Below are positions 44,671-55,146 of a stretch of 64,000 bases of DNA, one piece after another. Below the pieces are notes generated by a model. The model was given only the letters and a program-made list of their open reading frames with translations, made no database searches and was not told the DNA's origin. The DNA is from Stenotrophomonas sp. 57. Lineage in GTDB: Bacteria; Pseudomonadota; Gammaproteobacteria; Xanthomonadales; Xanthomonadaceae. Position numbers and translations under genes: made by a program. Each line of letters opens with the position of its first letter. Positions within the stretch are counted from its first letter, which is position 1. Location: the NCBI RefSeq assembly GCF_030291075.1, contig NZ_CP127407.1, positions 4,028,001 to 4,092,000 on the forward strand, in the 5' to 3' direction.

Positions 44671-45630
44671 TCATGCCGCGCCCACCAGCAGCAGCTCCAG
44701 CACGAACCAGCCGACGAATGCGACCAGCAGGATCCCGCCTTCGCCTCGGCTGATCTTCAGGTCGCCGCGCAGCATCGGGTACAGCACCAGCGCGAACGCC
44801 AGCAACGCGGGCAGTTCCAGGCGTACGAACGAAGCCGGCAGTGCCAACGGCTGCAGCAGTGCCATCACACCGATCACCAGCAGCAGGTTGACCGCGCTGG
44901 AACCCAGTACATGGCCCAGCACCATGTCGCCATGCCCGCGGCGCGCGGCGGCGATGGCGGTGGCCACTTCCGGCAGCGCGGTGCCGATCGCCACCGGCAG
45001 CAGGCCGACCAGCAGCGGCGTCCAGCCCAGCGCAGCACCGAAGTCGGTGGCAGCCCCCACCACCAGGCGCGCGCCCCAGTACAGCGCCAGCGCCGCGATC
45101 AACACCCTCAGCACGTTCAACGGCAGGCTGGTGCGGCTCAGCGCGGATTCGGCGATGGCCGCCTGCACCTCGGCGTTCTCGCTGCGACCACGGCGCAGCA
45201 GCACGACCTGCACGACAATGAAGCCGGCCACCAGCACGCCACCTTCCCAACGCGCCAGGCGGCCATCCAGGCCGAACAGGATCAGCAGCACGCCGGCCGC
45301 CAGCAACGACCACCACAGCACCGTCTGCAGGCGTGCGCGCAGCAGCAGCGGCGCGGCGATGGCCGCCATGGCCAGGGTCAGGCCGAGGTTGACGATGCTG
45401 CTGCCCACCGCATTGCCCAGCGCCAGTTCCGGCTGACCCACCGCCAGTGCGCGCGCGTTGACCGCCAGTTCCGGCAACGAGGTGGGCACCCCGAGCAGCA
45501 GCAGGCCCGCAGTGAAGGGCGTGGCCCCGAAGCGTTGGGCCAGGCCGGAGACGGCCTTGACGATGGAGTCCCCGCCCAGCGCCAGCAGCAGCAGGCCAAG
45601 CAGGAACCAGGCAATGGCAATGGCGATCAT
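44671..45630 (-). CDS. CaCA-family sodium/calcium-type antiporter (YrbG-like)
   Basis: 319 residues and about ten helices in two inverted halves. The two alpha-repeats are GVPTSLPELAVNARALAVG...GNAVGSSIVNLGL and AIGTALPEVATAIAAARRG...GHVLGSSAVNLLL, with the acidic transport residues in place. The family exchanges Ca2+ (or other cations) for Na+ or H+. It faces the mrp operon, giving a cation-transport neighbourhood, though the genes are convergent and not co-transcribed. Confidence 0.9.
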   Translation of the reverse strand: MIAIAIAWFLLGLLLLALGGDSIVKAVSGLAQRFGATPFTAGLLLLGVPTSLPELAVNARALAVGQPELALGNAVGSSIVNLGLTLAMAAIAAPLLLRARLQTVLWWSLLAAGVLLILFGLDGRLARWEGGVLVAGFIVVQVVLLRRGRSENAEVQAAIAESALSRTSLPLNVLRVLIAALALYWGARLVVGAATDFGAALGWTPLLVGLLPVAIGTALPEVATAIAAARRGHGDMVLGHVLGSSAVNLLLVIGVMALLQPLALPASFVRLELPALLAFALVLYPMLRGDLKISRGEGGILLVAFVGWFVLELLLVGAA

Positions 45631-45703
45631 CGAGCACTCCCCCAGCGGTCGTGGCGCGATTCTACGCTGGGCCCGCGCGCAGGGCTGGGCCCTCGATCAA
45701 GAA

Positions 45704-46336
45704 TCAGCCACAGCCTTCCGCGTAATCGACCTGCGGGGTCTTTCCGACCCGCCAGGCGCTCACGCGGCCGTCGGCACCGAGCGCGAAGTCGATCACCGCA
45801 GCGCCTTCCTGCGCCGGGCGCACGCGCAGGTGCTGGGCCTTGTCGTCGTACTTGTCAGGGCCGACATCGGCCCGCTCCGGGTACAGTACCTGCAACTCAC
45901 CCAGCGTCATGCCGACCTTGCCGCCACCCGGGGCGGTGATGGCCGCGCTGCGTACGTCGTAACGCACCAGCTTGCGCGCCTCGATCATCAGGCGTGGATC
46001 CTCGGCATCCTGCGGACGCAGGAAGTAGCAACCGTCGTTGCTGTCGTCGGCCGGCAATGGCTTGCCGGCAGCGTCGGTGCCCAGCCCTTGCAGCGGTGTT
46101 CCGAAGCCACTGCGGACCTCGGCGATGCCGGCGCCCAGCGTCGCGCCGGCGTAGCCATCCAGCCGCGCAGGGCTGTCGGTGCGGGGATCGGCCGGCGACC
46201 GGCTCGCCAGATCGGCATCGGCCGCTGCAGTGGGCGGCGCCGTGTCTTTGGCCGGGGCCTCAGCGGGTGTTTCAGGCGCACGGCCGCAGGCGGCGAGCGA
46301 CAGGAGCAGAAGACCAGCGAGTGGAAGATGCTTCAT
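45704..46336 (-). CDS. Putative lipoprotein
   Basis: 210 residues. Signal peptide with lipobox LAAC (Cys near residue 17), then a low-complexity Ala/Pro/Asp stretch to about residue 60, then a beta-rich domain with GMTLGELQVLYPER and [20 protein letters not shown]. The C-terminal domain resembles proteins that read calculated values such as SmpA/YxeE-like folds only loosely, so no function is assigned. Start 46336 is set by the signal peptide. Confidence 0.75.
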   Translation of the reverse strand: MKHLPLAGLLLLSLAACGRAPETPAEAPAKDTAPPTAAADADLASRSPADPRTDSPARLDGYAGATLGAGIAEVRSGFGTPLQGLGTDAAGKPLPADDSNDGCYFLRPQDAEDPRLMIEARKLVRYDVRSAAITAPGGGKVGMTLGELQVLYPERADVGPDKYDDKAQHLRVRPAQEGAAVIDFALGADGRVSAWRVGKTPQVDYAEGCG

Positions 46337-46461
46337 CGGTGCGGTTCCCGGGCACGTGGTTGGCTGCACGCTAGCGCAGCGCGCGTGCAGGCGCTGCATT
46401 GTCATCGCCGTTTCATCGCCCTCGTTCAGGCTCGGCGTGCACCGACTTGGCTGTCCCTTCC

Positions 46462-47001
46462 ATGCAACCGCGCAAGACCGATCTCGCCCGAACCGCGCTG
46501 CAGGCCCACCGTGCGCCGCTGGACATGCGCCAGCGCCGGCTGCTGATCCTGTGCGACGGCCAGCGCACCGTTGCCGACCTGACCGGCCTGCTTGGCCAGG
46601 AGGCGCCGGCGATGGTGATCCAACTGGTGCAGGCGGGCTATCTGGCGACCGGCACGGCAACGGCGGCGGCCCCCCCTCACGCCGCTGCCGAACCGGCCAA
46701 TGCAGCGCCGGTGAAGGTGCCAACCAACACCAGCGCCACGCCGGTCGAACGTCGCCGTTCGCTGGTGGCGGCACGCATCTACGTGCTGGGCATCCTGGAA
46801 ATGCAGCGGCATCCGCAGGCAGCGGCGCTGTTCCGCGATCTGCAGCAGGCGCGTGCGGAGGATGAGGTGCTGCAGCGGCTGCAGTCGGCGATGCAGCTGC
46901 TGCCCGCGCTGACTTCGGATGGCTATTGCCAGCGCGTGCGCCAGCGCCTGCTGGAGGCGTTGCCGCTGGAGCATTGCGACGCCTTCGCCGAGGTGGCGTA
47001 A
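46462..47001 (+). CDS. Conserved-looking protein of unknown function
   Basis: 179 residues, no signal or membrane segment. The N-terminus has a helix-turn-like segment (RQRRLLILCDGQRTVADLTG, near residues 23-42) that resembles degenerate winged-helix sensors. A low-complexity linker (about 65-90) leads to an all-helical C-terminus with VARIYVLGILEMQRHPQA-like helices. The ATG at 46462 is preferred to upstream codons. No operon partner; it faces the hmgA end across a SMAG-like unit. Confidence 0.6.
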   Translation: MQPRKTDLARTALQAHRAPLDMRQRRLLILCDGQRTVADLTGLLGQEAPAMVIQLVQAGYLATGTATAAAPPHAAAEPANAAPVKVPTNTSATPVERRRSLVAARIYVLGILEMQRHPQAAALFRDLQQARAEDEVLQRLQSAMQLLPALTSDGYCQRVRQRLLEALPLEHCDAFAEVA

Positions 47002-47015
47002 GCGCAGGTTCCGGC

Positions 47016-47045
47016 GCAGCCGTGCCGACCAACGGTCGGCACCCA
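47016..47045. repeat. SMAG-like hairpin
   Basis: GCCGTGCCGACCAACGGTCG palindrome with a GTGGGTGC-type minus-strand end, in the gap between convergent genes. Confidence 0.55.
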
Positions 47046-47050
47046 CCTAC

Positions 47051-48358
47051 CTAGCGGGACGACCGGAAGTTGTTGCGCAGGCCGTTCCAGCACTGCTGGT
47101 AATCGCCCTGGCGATGGCCGGCAGCCAGCGCCTGCGCGGTCGGGCGGATCACCCCGCGGGTCTCGAACATGAAGGCCATCGTGTCCTTGATCACGTCGGC
47201 CTTGGACAGATCGGCATTGGACGCCTTGTCGAAGGTCGGTGCATCCGGACCGTGGCCGCTCATGCAGTTGTGCAGCGACGCGCCGCCCGGCACGAAGCCT
47301 TCGGCCTTGGCGTCGTAGGCACCGTGCACCAGGCCCATGAACTCGCTGGCGATGTTGCGGTGGAACCACGGCGGGCGGAACGTGTTCTGCGCCACCAGCC
47401 AGCGCGGCGGGAAGATCGCGAAGTCCATGTTGCTGGTGCCCGGCGTGTCGCTGGGCGAATGCAGCACCAGGAAGATCGACGGGTCCGGGTGGTCGTAGCT
47501 GATCGAGCCGATGGTGTTGAAGCGACGCAGGTCGTAGCGGTACGGCGCGTAATTGCCGTGCCAGGCCACCACGTCCAGCGGCGAATGGTCGATCGGCGCA
47601 CGCCACAGGCGGCCTTCGAACTTGGCGATCAGTTCGAAATCGCCATCCACATCCTCGAACGCCGCATGCGGGGTCTCGAAGTCGCGTGGATTGGCCAGGC
47701 CGTTGGAGCCGATCGGGCCCAGGTCGGGCAGCTTCAGCAGCGCGCCGTAGTTCTCGCAGATGTAGCCGCGGCTCGGGCCATCGGGCAGCTCCACGCGGAA
47801 GCGCACGCCACGCGGAATCACCGCGATCTGCTGCGGTTCGATCTCGATCACGCCCAGCTCGGTCAGCAGGCGCAACGCGCCCAGCTGCGGCACGATCAGC
47901 AGCTCGCCGTCGGCGTTGTAGAAATAGCGGCCGACCATGTCGCGGTTGGCGGCATACAAATGGATGCCCACGCCGGCATGCGCATCGGGCGAACCGTTGC
48001 CGCCCATCGTGTACAGGCCTTCGACGAAGTCGGTCGGCAGTTCCGGCAGAGGCAGCGGGCTCCAGCGCAGCTGGTTCGGCGAGGCCGGCTGCGAGCCGAA
48101 ATCACACTGCAGCTGCGACTGCGCGAACGGGGTGAACTCGCCATGGGCCACCGCCGGGCGGATCCGGTACAGCCAGCTGCGGCGGTTGCTGCCGCGCGGC
48201 GCGGTGAACGCGGTGCCGGTCAGCTGTTCGGCGTACAGGCCGTGGGCCACCTTCTGCGGTGAGTTCTGCCCGACCGGCAGCGCACCTGCAACGGCCTCGG
48301 TGGCGAATTCGTTGCCGAAGCCGGACTGGTAGCCGCGGGCGGTGATGGCGCTGGACAT
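47051..48358 (-). CDS. hmgA: Homogentisate 1,2-dioxygenase
   Basis: 435-residue iron enzyme that opens the homogentisate ring in tyrosine breakdown. Conserved stretches include [13 protein letters not shown] at the N-terminus, [11 protein letters not shown], the [11 protein letters not shown] region, and NFMGLVHG-type [12 protein letters not shown] with [15 protein letters not shown] near the C-terminus, which carries the metal ligands. Start 48358 ([15 protein letters not shown]) is the family start. It is 102 bases downstream of hpd on the same strand; the later enzymes of the pathway are not in this window. Confidence 0.96.
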   Translation of the reverse strand: MSSAITARGYQSGFGNEFATEAVAGALPVGQNSPQKVAHGLYAEQLTGTAFTAPRGSNRRSWLYRIRPAVAHGEFTPFAQSQLQCDFGSQPASPNQLRWSPLPLPELPTDFVEGLYTMGGNGSPDAHAGVGIHLYAANRDMVGRYFYNADGELLIVPQLGALRLLTELGVIEIEPQQIAVIPRGVRFRVELPDGPSRGYICENYGALLKLPDLGPIGSNGLANPRDFETPHAAFEDVDGDFELIAKFEGRLWRAPIDHSPLDVVAWHGNYAPYRYDLRRFNTIGSISYDHPDPSIFLVLHSPSDTPGTSNMDFAIFPPRWLVAQNTFRPPWFHRNIASEFMGLVHGAYDAKAEGFVPGGASLHNCMSGHGPDAPTFDKASNADLSKADVIKDTMAFMFETRGVIRPTAQALAAGHRQGDYQQCWNGLRNNFRSSR

Positions 48359-48394
48359 GGGGGCTCCTGGATACGGCAAAACCGGAACGGAAAG

Positions 48395-48420
48395 CAGCCG
48401 GGCACGGCTCGGCTCTACAG
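48395..48420 (-). repeat. Single SMAG unit between hpd and hmgA
   Basis: CAGCCGGGCACGGCTCGGCT followed by CTAC, a minus-strand GTAGAGCCGAGCCGTG unit. It may process or attenuate the hpd-hmgA transcript. Confidence 0.65.
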
Positions 48421-48460
48421 AGGGGCAGGCGCCGGGACTGGCCCGGCGCTGCTGATGACC

Positions 48461-49573
48461 TTACAGCACGCCGCGGCGGATCTGGTCGCGCTCGATGCTC
48501 TCGAACAGCGCGGTGAAGTTGCCTTCGCCGAAGCCCTCGTTGCCCTTGCGCTGGATGATCTCGAAGAAGATCGGGCCGATGCAGTTCTGGGTGAAGATCT
48601 GCAGCAGCTTGCGCTGGTGGGTTTCGGGATCGGCATCGATCAGGATCTTGTTCTTCGCCAGGCGCGGTACGTCTTCACCGTGGTTCGGCACGCGCTGGTC
48701 GATCACGTCGAAGTAGGTCTCCGGCGTGTCGAGGAAATCCACGCCCTGCGCGCGCATGGCTTCGACGGTCTCGTAGATGTTCTCGGTGAAGCAGGCGATG
48801 TGCTGGATGCCCTCGCCCTTGTACGCATCCAGATACTCGTTGATCTGGCTCTTCGGGTCGGACGATTCGTTCAGCGGAATGCGCACGATGCCGTCCGGCG
48901 CGGTCATCGCCTTGGACACCAGGCCGGTCTTGAGGCCCTTGATGTCGAAGTAGCGGATCTCGCGGAAGTTGAACAGGCGCTCGTAGTAGTCCGACCACTG
49001 CTGCATGTTGCCGAAGTACAGGTTGTGGGTCAGATGGTCGATGAAGGTCAGGCCGAAGCCCACCGGGTGCAGGTCGGCACCGGCGATCGGCTCGTAGTCG
49101 CCGTCGTAGATGCTGCCAGCGCTGCCATAGCGGTCGACCAGGTACAGCATGCAGTCGCCGATGCCCTTGATGACCGGCGCGCTGACCGCTTTGCTGTCCG
49201 GCTTGAAGGCGATGGCTTCGGCGCCGTTGCCCAGCGCGGTCTGATAGACCTCCTGGCCCGGCTTCTTGAAGCGGATGGCGAAGCCGCAGGCGCACGGACC
49301 GTGCTTCTCGGCGAAGTCGGCGGCGAAGGAATCCGGGTCTTCATTGACCAGGAAGTTGACGTCGCCCTGGCGATAGACGGTAATCGGACGCTGCTTGTGC
49401 TTGAGCACCGCGCTGAAGCCCATCTTCCGGAAGTACTCGTGCAGTTCCCGGCCACGACCGGCCGGGGCGGCGAATTCGACGAACTCGAAGCCGTCGATGC
49501 CCATCGGGTTCTCGAAGGTGGTGACCTGCATGCCGGGGTTGGGGTGCGAGGCGGTCGGGACTGCGGTATTCAT
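48461..49573 (-). CDS. hpd: 4-Hydroxyphenylpyruvate dioxygenase
   Basis: 370-residue iron enzyme that converts 4-hydroxyphenylpyruvate to homogentisate. Iron ligands lie in FIDHLTHNLYFG (first His), GIQHIACFT (second His) and FFEIIQRKGN (Glu). The C-terminal NEGFGEGNFTALFESIERDQ helix that closes the active site is present. It is upstream of hmgA in one transcription unit and divergent from a MarR-type gene, whose product probably controls both. Confidence 0.96.
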   Translation of the reverse strand: MNTAVPTASHPNPGMQVTTFENPMGIDGFEFVEFAAPAGRGRELHEYFRKMGFSAVLKHKQRPITVYRQGDVNFLVNEDPDSFAADFAEKHGPCACGFAIRFKKPGQEVYQTALGNGAEAIAFKPDSKAVSAPVIKGIGDCMLYLVDRYGSAGSIYDGDYEPIAGADLHPVGFGLTFIDHLTHNLYFGNMQQWSDYYERLFNFREIRYFDIKGLKTGLVSKAMTAPDGIVRIPLNESSDPKSQINEYLDAYKGEGIQHIACFTENIYETVEAMRAQGVDFLDTPETYFDVIDQRVPNHGEDVPRLAKNKILIDADPETHQRKLLQIFTQNCIGPIFFEIIQRKGNEGFGEGNFTALFESIERDQIRRGVL

Positions 49574-49666
49574 GGCGTGGCTCCGAATCGGTACCGCATC
49601 GGTACAAACCAGGTGCGGGCAGGTAGGGACCCGGCGAGAATGCAGGGTCTGGACCTACCCCTTATA

Positions 49667-49680
49667 GTTACACTTGAAAC
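49667..49680. promoter_or_regulatory. Candidate MarR-type operator between hpd and its regulator
   Basis: GTTACACTTGAAAC fits an imperfect palindrome GTTnCAnnTGnAAC. It lies 22 bases before the regulator's ATG and about 95 bases before hpd, where binding could affect both promoters. Confidence 0.35.
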
Positions 49681-49702
49681 CACCAGCAAGGTGCACCGCA
49701 AC

Positions 49703-50194
49703 ATGAGCCCCGATCCCGCCTCGACCCGCCTGCGTGCCTCGCACGTCCTGCTCGACCTGGAACAGTTCCTGCCGTACCGGCTGAGCGTGCTGTCCAATCG
49801 GGTCAGCGGCAACATCGCCAAGCTATACGGCGATCGTTACGGTCTGGCGATTCCCGAATGGCGGGTCATCACCATCCTGGCGCTGTATCCGGGCTCCTCG
49901 GCCAGCGAGGTCTCCGACCGCACGGCGATGGACAAGGTGGCGGTAAGCCGCGCCGTGGCCCGCCTGCTGGAACGCGGCTTCATCAAGCGCGAGACCCACG
50001 GCGACGACCGCCGCCGCTCGGTGCTGGCGCTGTCGGCGGCTGGCTTCGAGGTGTACGAGACCATCGCCCCGATGGTGATCGAGATCACCCGCAAGCTGAT
50101 GTCGGTGCTGAGCGAGGAGGAGGAGCAGCTGCTGGAAAAGCTGATCCTGCGCCTGGCCGGCGATGGCCTGGAACGGATGGGCGAAGGGGCGTAA
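49703..50194 (+). CDS. MarR-family transcriptional regulator
   Basis: 163 residues. The winged helix is typical: AIPEWRVITILALYPGSSASEV, then the recognition part DRTAMDKVAVSRAVARLLERGFI, the wing KRETHGDDRRRSVLALSAAG, and flanking dimerisation helices. The divergent position next to hpd-hmgA suggests it controls homogentisate catabolism in response to a pathway intermediate; this is inferred. No start alternative is close. Confidence 0.9.
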   Translation: MSPDPASTRLRASHVLLDLEQFLPYRLSVLSNRVSGNIAKLYGDRYGLAIPEWRVITILALYPGSSASEVSDRTAMDKVAVSRAVARLLERGFIKRETHGDDRRRSVLALSAAGFEVYETIAPMVIEITRKLMSVLSEEEEQLLEKLILRLAGDGLERMGEGA

Positions 50195-50214
50195 CCATGC
50201 CGAGCGCGGCGATT

Positions 50215-50240
50215 GGTAGATCCACGCCATGCGTGGATGG
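50215..50240 (+). repeat. Single SMAG unit
   Basis: GTAGATCCACGCCATGCGTG hairpin on the plus strand, 20 bases after the regulator's stop. The same arm sequence recurs at 673-695 and 59117-59145. Confidence 0.7.
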
Positions 50241-50263
50241 CGACGCGCCGGTGTGGCTTCGGT

Positions 50264-50302
50264 GGGGTCAGAGCCCTTTCCTGCGGAAAGGGATCCGACC
50301 CC
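50264..50302. repeat. Second palindromic repeat family, copy C
   Basis: GGGGTCAGAGCCCTTTCC with GGAAAGGGATCCGACCCC, in the opposite orientation to the copy at 24781-24821. It lies between convergent genes. Confidence 0.75.
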
Positions 50303-50315
50303 GGCGTGCGCGGGG

Positions 50316-51455
50316 TCAGCTCAGATGCTTGCGGCGCGCGTGGATCCACGGCACGGCCAGCGCCGCGATGGCGCCACCGGCGAAGCCGAGCGAGGCGGCA
50401 ACCGTGGCCGCTTCGACCGCCCCCGGCAACGCCAGCGCCGCAGCCACCAGCAACAGCGACGGCAGGCCGACGAAGGTGCCCAGGAAGAAGTGCCAGCGCG
50501 GCGACCAGGTGTTGAGCTGCAGCAGGCTGACCGGTTGCCACGCCTGCGACGCGGCATCCTCGGCAATCTTTGCCACCGCCTTGGCCAGATCCACTTCGGG
50601 CAGCGCGCGCCCCAGGCGTGCGGTGGCCAGCAGTTCGGCCACGGCGTCCACCGGGGGGAAGCTGGACGGCCACGCCACCGGTGCCGGCACGCCGTAGGCG
50701 GTCAGCAGCGGCACGCTCAGCCAGGGCGCCACCAGCGGGCGCATGCGGCGGCGGCCATGCACGCACCAGATCTGTTGCTGGCCATGTGCGGTAACGCTGT
50801 ACAGCGCCAGTTCGTTGGCCGGCGGATAGCCCAGCATGGTCACCCGCGCCGCCAGGCTGTCCTGGCCCATCGCGCGCAGGAAGCCGGGGCGGCTGCGCCC
50901 TTCCTGCATCCAGGCCAGGCCAAGCGCGCCCACCAGGTAGGCTTCCGCCACGTCCTTGCTGCCAGCGGTGGCGCGTTCGTCACTGGCCAGGTACCAGGCC
51001 AGCGATTTCGGTTCGGACACATCGTCCAGGCCCCAACGGCTGTCGTCGCCCAGCACATGGCGCACCGGCAGGCGCGCGGGAGCGGTCTCACCACGCTCGC
51101 CCGGCTGCAGGAACGGCAGCACCCCCTGGATGAAGGTGGACAGCTCGATTGCACGCACGCCGGGGCCCTGCCATTCCGGCGGCAACAGCCCGGCCAGCTG
51201 GCCGTCGGCGGCCAATGCGTCGAGCCGGGACTTCTGCTCGACCAGCTTCTGTACCGCGCCCTTCAGCACCACGTTGTCGGGCAACGCGATCTGCGGCAGG
51301 CGGTGGCGGGGCGGTGCCAGTTCAACAGCGTCCTCGCCGGTACCGGCGTCATCCAGCAGCGCTTCCTGCGGCGGCAGGGTCACGCCCTCGCCTGCTCCGC
51401 CCTCGGCCAGGTCGCTGGCGGGTTCGGGCAATCGTTCGGCGTGGTCGCTGTGCAT
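50316..51455 (-). CDS. Membrane-anchored protein of unknown function
   Basis: 379 residues from the ATG at 51455; another ATG is at 51476. The acidic N-terminal 50 residues look disordered. A large cytoplasmic part (about 50-300) of mixed helices and strands has no motif I recognise. Two C-terminal hydrophobic segments (about 325-350 and 353-372: FFLGTFVGLPSLLLVAAALA and TVAASLGFAGGAIAALAV) anchor it. GGAA precedes the chosen start. Flanked by repeats on both sides, so it is probably a single-gene unit. Confidence 0.65.
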   Translation of the reverse strand: MHSDHAERLPEPASDLAEGGAGEGVTLPPQEALLDDAGTGEDAVELAPPRHRLPQIALPDNVVLKGAVQKLVEQKSRLDALAADGQLAGLLPPEWQGPGVRAIELSTFIQGVLPFLQPGERGETAPARLPVRHVLGDDSRWGLDDVSEPKSLAWYLASDERATAGSKDVAEAYLVGALGLAWMQEGRSRPGFLRAMGQDSLAARVTMLGYPPANELALYSVTAHGQQQIWCVHGRRRMRPLVAPWLSVPLLTAYGVPAPVAWPSSFPPVDAVAELLATARLGRALPEVDLAKAVAKIAEDAASQAWQPVSLLQLNTWSPRWHFFLGTFVGLPSLLLVAAALALPGAVEAATVAASLGFAGGAIAALAVPWIHARRKHLS

Positions 51456-51563
51456 GGGCGTTCCGGTAGGGTGCATCGACGGGATGTCGACTGAGGTCCT
51501 TGCCGGTAGCGGCGAGCGCGTAGCGAAATTGAGATGCCGCTTCCGGGAATGTGACCGCACCCA

Positions 51564-51641
51564 CAGTAGAGCCACGCCATGCGTGGATGCGACCCGGCAT
51601 CAGTCCCGACCCACCCTGCCGGCCATCGGCCGGCACTACCG
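51564..51641. repeat. SMAG pair of two different units
   Basis: A plus-strand GTAGAGCCACGCCATGCGTG unit and a minus-strand unit ending CCGGCACTAC face each other between the thioredoxin-like gene and the unknown membrane gene. The two halves have different arm sequences, so each folds alone rather than with the other. Confidence 0.75.
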
Positions 51642-52235
51642 GTCAGGTGCCCATTGCTTCAGGAAGGCGCTCACCCGCGCAGGCTGGAACGCCTCGCCCC
51701 GGCGCAGCTCACCGGTGGCCTGCGACACCAGCAGGCTTCCATCGGCATCGAGCACCAGCAGGCGCGGATAGTCGCGCTCCATCTCGGGGAACTGGGCGAA
51801 GAAGGCCGTGTTGGGCTGCTCGTCGCTGGCGTTGACCTTCACCCACACAAAGTGGGCATCGCGGAAGCGGCGCAGGTCGCCGTTGCCTTCCACAATCTCA
51901 TCCAGCGCATGGCAGCGGTCGCAGGCGGCGTTGCCGACCTCCAGCAGGATGCGCTTCCTGCCGCGCTGGGCTTCCACCTTGGCGGTGGCCAGATCATCGG
52001 CGGGGTCGCGGGCCGGGTCGAACTGCGCGCCGAGCCCGGCGATGGCGGCGATATCCGCCGCCACCGGCGTGTTGCCCGAGGCCACCGGCTCGCTGGGGTC
52101 AGCGACCGGTGGCTCGGTGGGTCGGGTATCCAGGGGCTGCGTGGGCTCGGCGGCGGCAGGCGGTTGCGGTTGGGAACAGGCGCCGATCAGCGCCGCACAG
52201 ACCACCACCACTGCTCCACCGAGCTTCATGCGCAT
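51636..52235 (-). CDS. Thioredoxin-fold lipoprotein
   Basis: 199 residues. Signal peptide with lipobox LIGAC (Cys near residue 20), a Pro/Thr/Glu-rich linker to about residue 55, then a thioredoxin-like domain with VGNAACDRCHALDEIV, where CDRC takes the place of the usual CxxC, and ERDYPRLLVLDADGS. Likely a periplasmic, lipid-anchored disulfide reductase or chaperone. Its last codons overlap the edge of a SMAG unit. It starts 19 bases after the peptide transporter stop, so co-transcription is likely. Confidence 0.82.
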   Translation of the reverse strand: MRMKLGGAVVVVCAALIGACSQPQPPAAAEPTQPLDTRPTEPPVADPSEPVASGNTPVAADIAAIAGLGAQFDPARDPADDLATAKVEAQRGRKRILLEVGNAACDRCHALDEIVEGNGDLRRFRDAHFVWVKVNASDEQPNTAFFAQFPEMERDYPRLLVLDADGSLLVSQATGELRRGEAFQPARVSAFLKQWAPDR

Positions 52236-52254
52236 GCCTTCTACCCTCTCATCG

Positions 52255-53754
<1,500 letters not shown>

Positions 53755-53935
53755 GCGGGTTTCCTGGTTCGGTGGATGACGAGCACGTCCGCTGTGCAGT
53801 TGGAGCAACGCGCGAGGATCACCGACTTCTGGCGTTCACGTCAAATACACGCCGTTTGAGGCAGGTGCCGGCCTGCTCGCTGAACTTGCATCTGAAACGA
53901 TCCAGCCAAGGGTCGGGATCCAAGCTGAATACGGA

Positions 53936-54811
53936 TCAGCCCTGTGCTGGCGGGGGTCCGGCCTGCAGGCTGGTGCGCACCTGGAACAGCTCGGGGAAGA
54001 AGGTCAGTTCCAGCGCCTTGGCCAGGAAGCCGACCCCGGACGAGCCGCCGGTGCCGCGTTTGAAGCCGATCACCCGCATCACCGTGCGCATGTGGCGGAA
54101 GCGCCAGAGCTGGAAGGCGGTCTCCAGGTCCACCAGGTCCTCGCACAGCGCGTACTCGCGCCAGTAGCGGTCGGTGTCCTGGTAGATGCGCTCGAAGACC
54201 GGCTGCAGTGCGTCGTCGGCTACATGCGGCTGGGTCCAGTCGTGGTTTTCATACACGGCCGGTACGGCGTGGCCGAAGCGGGCCAGGTACTTCAGGAATT
54301 CCTCGTACAGGCTGGGCGCTTCCAGCACGGTGCGCAGCTGCGCCTGGCCCACCGCGTCGTGCTCGAACACCTGCAGCATCTGCGCGTTCTTGTTGCCCAG
54401 CAGGAACTCGATGTAGCGGTACTGCAGCGACTGGAAGCCCGACGAAGGACCCAGTACGTCGCGGAAGCCCATGTACTCGGACGGGGTCAGCGTTTCCAGC
54501 ACCGACCACTGCTCGGTCAGCTGGCGCAGCACCTGCTTGCTGCGCGCCAGCACCTTGCGGCACTGCCAGACTTCATCGCGCTGCAGGAAACCGATCGCGG
54601 CCCGCAGTTCGTGGCCCAGCAGCTTCAGCCACAGCTCCGAGGTCTGGTGCTGGATGATGAAGAGCATCTCGTCGTGGTGCGGCGGGTTGGACAGCGGCTG
54701 CTGCGCGCTGAGCAGCTGGTCCAGCCGCAGGTAGCCGCCGTAGGTCAGGCGCCCCTGCAGGTCGGTGTGGATGCCGGCTTCGAGATCGCGTTGGTTGTTG
54801 TCGACGGACAT
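53936..54811 (-). CDS. kynA: Tryptophan 2,3-dioxygenase
   Basis: 291-residue haem enzyme that opens the indole ring to N-formylkynurenine. Conserved parts are [36 protein letters not shown] and [40 protein letters not shown] carries the haem-ligand His. The start at 54811 ([13 protein letters not shown]) fits the family; upstream codons do not. The other kynurenine-pathway genes are not adjacent. Confidence 0.96.
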   Translation of the reverse strand: MSVDNNQRDLEAGIHTDLQGRLTYGGYLRLDQLLSAQQPLSNPPHHDEMLFIIQHQTSELWLKLLGHELRAAIGFLQRDEVWQCRKVLARSKQVLRQLTEQWSVLETLTPSEYMGFRDVLGPSSGFQSLQYRYIEFLLGNKNAQMLQVFEHDAVGQAQLRTVLEAPSLYEEFLKYLARFGHAVPAVYENHDWTQPHVADDALQPVFERIYQDTDRYWREYALCEDLVDLETAFQLWRFRHMRTVMRVIGFKRGTGGSSGVGFLAKALELTFFPELFQVRTSLQAGPPPAQG

Positions 54812-55146
54812 GGGTGCGGCCAGATCGGGGGCGGCAAGGGTAGCGCGTTGCCGCCATGCTGGCAGCCGCCACGTCCATACCGGGGCGTCCGGTTGGCCGT
54901 GGAGCATCGGCCGATGCCGGGCCTGCGCGTGGAACCGCCCATGCCGTTGTACTGGCGGTCAGCCAGAGGCGTATTCTGATGCTTTGCAGCAACGACTGAA
55001 TACGTTGTTGTTATTGGCCCCCCACCCGCCGGCAGGGGTAAAACGGGGAATCGCCGTGTTGCGGCGCAGGAAGGCTATTCCGTACGCGTTCCTTAACATG
55101 GGGATTCATATCATTTGTAACTTCTCTGTCGAAGGTGCAGTACGCA
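54812..55146. other. Divergent promoter region of kynA and the E1 alpha gene
   Basis: No gene in these 335 bases. The right 100 bases are A+T-rich and should hold the dehydrogenase promoter. A small palindrome CAACG-N8-CGTTG is at 54990-55007. No riboswitch or SMAG unit was recognised. Confidence 0.4.
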
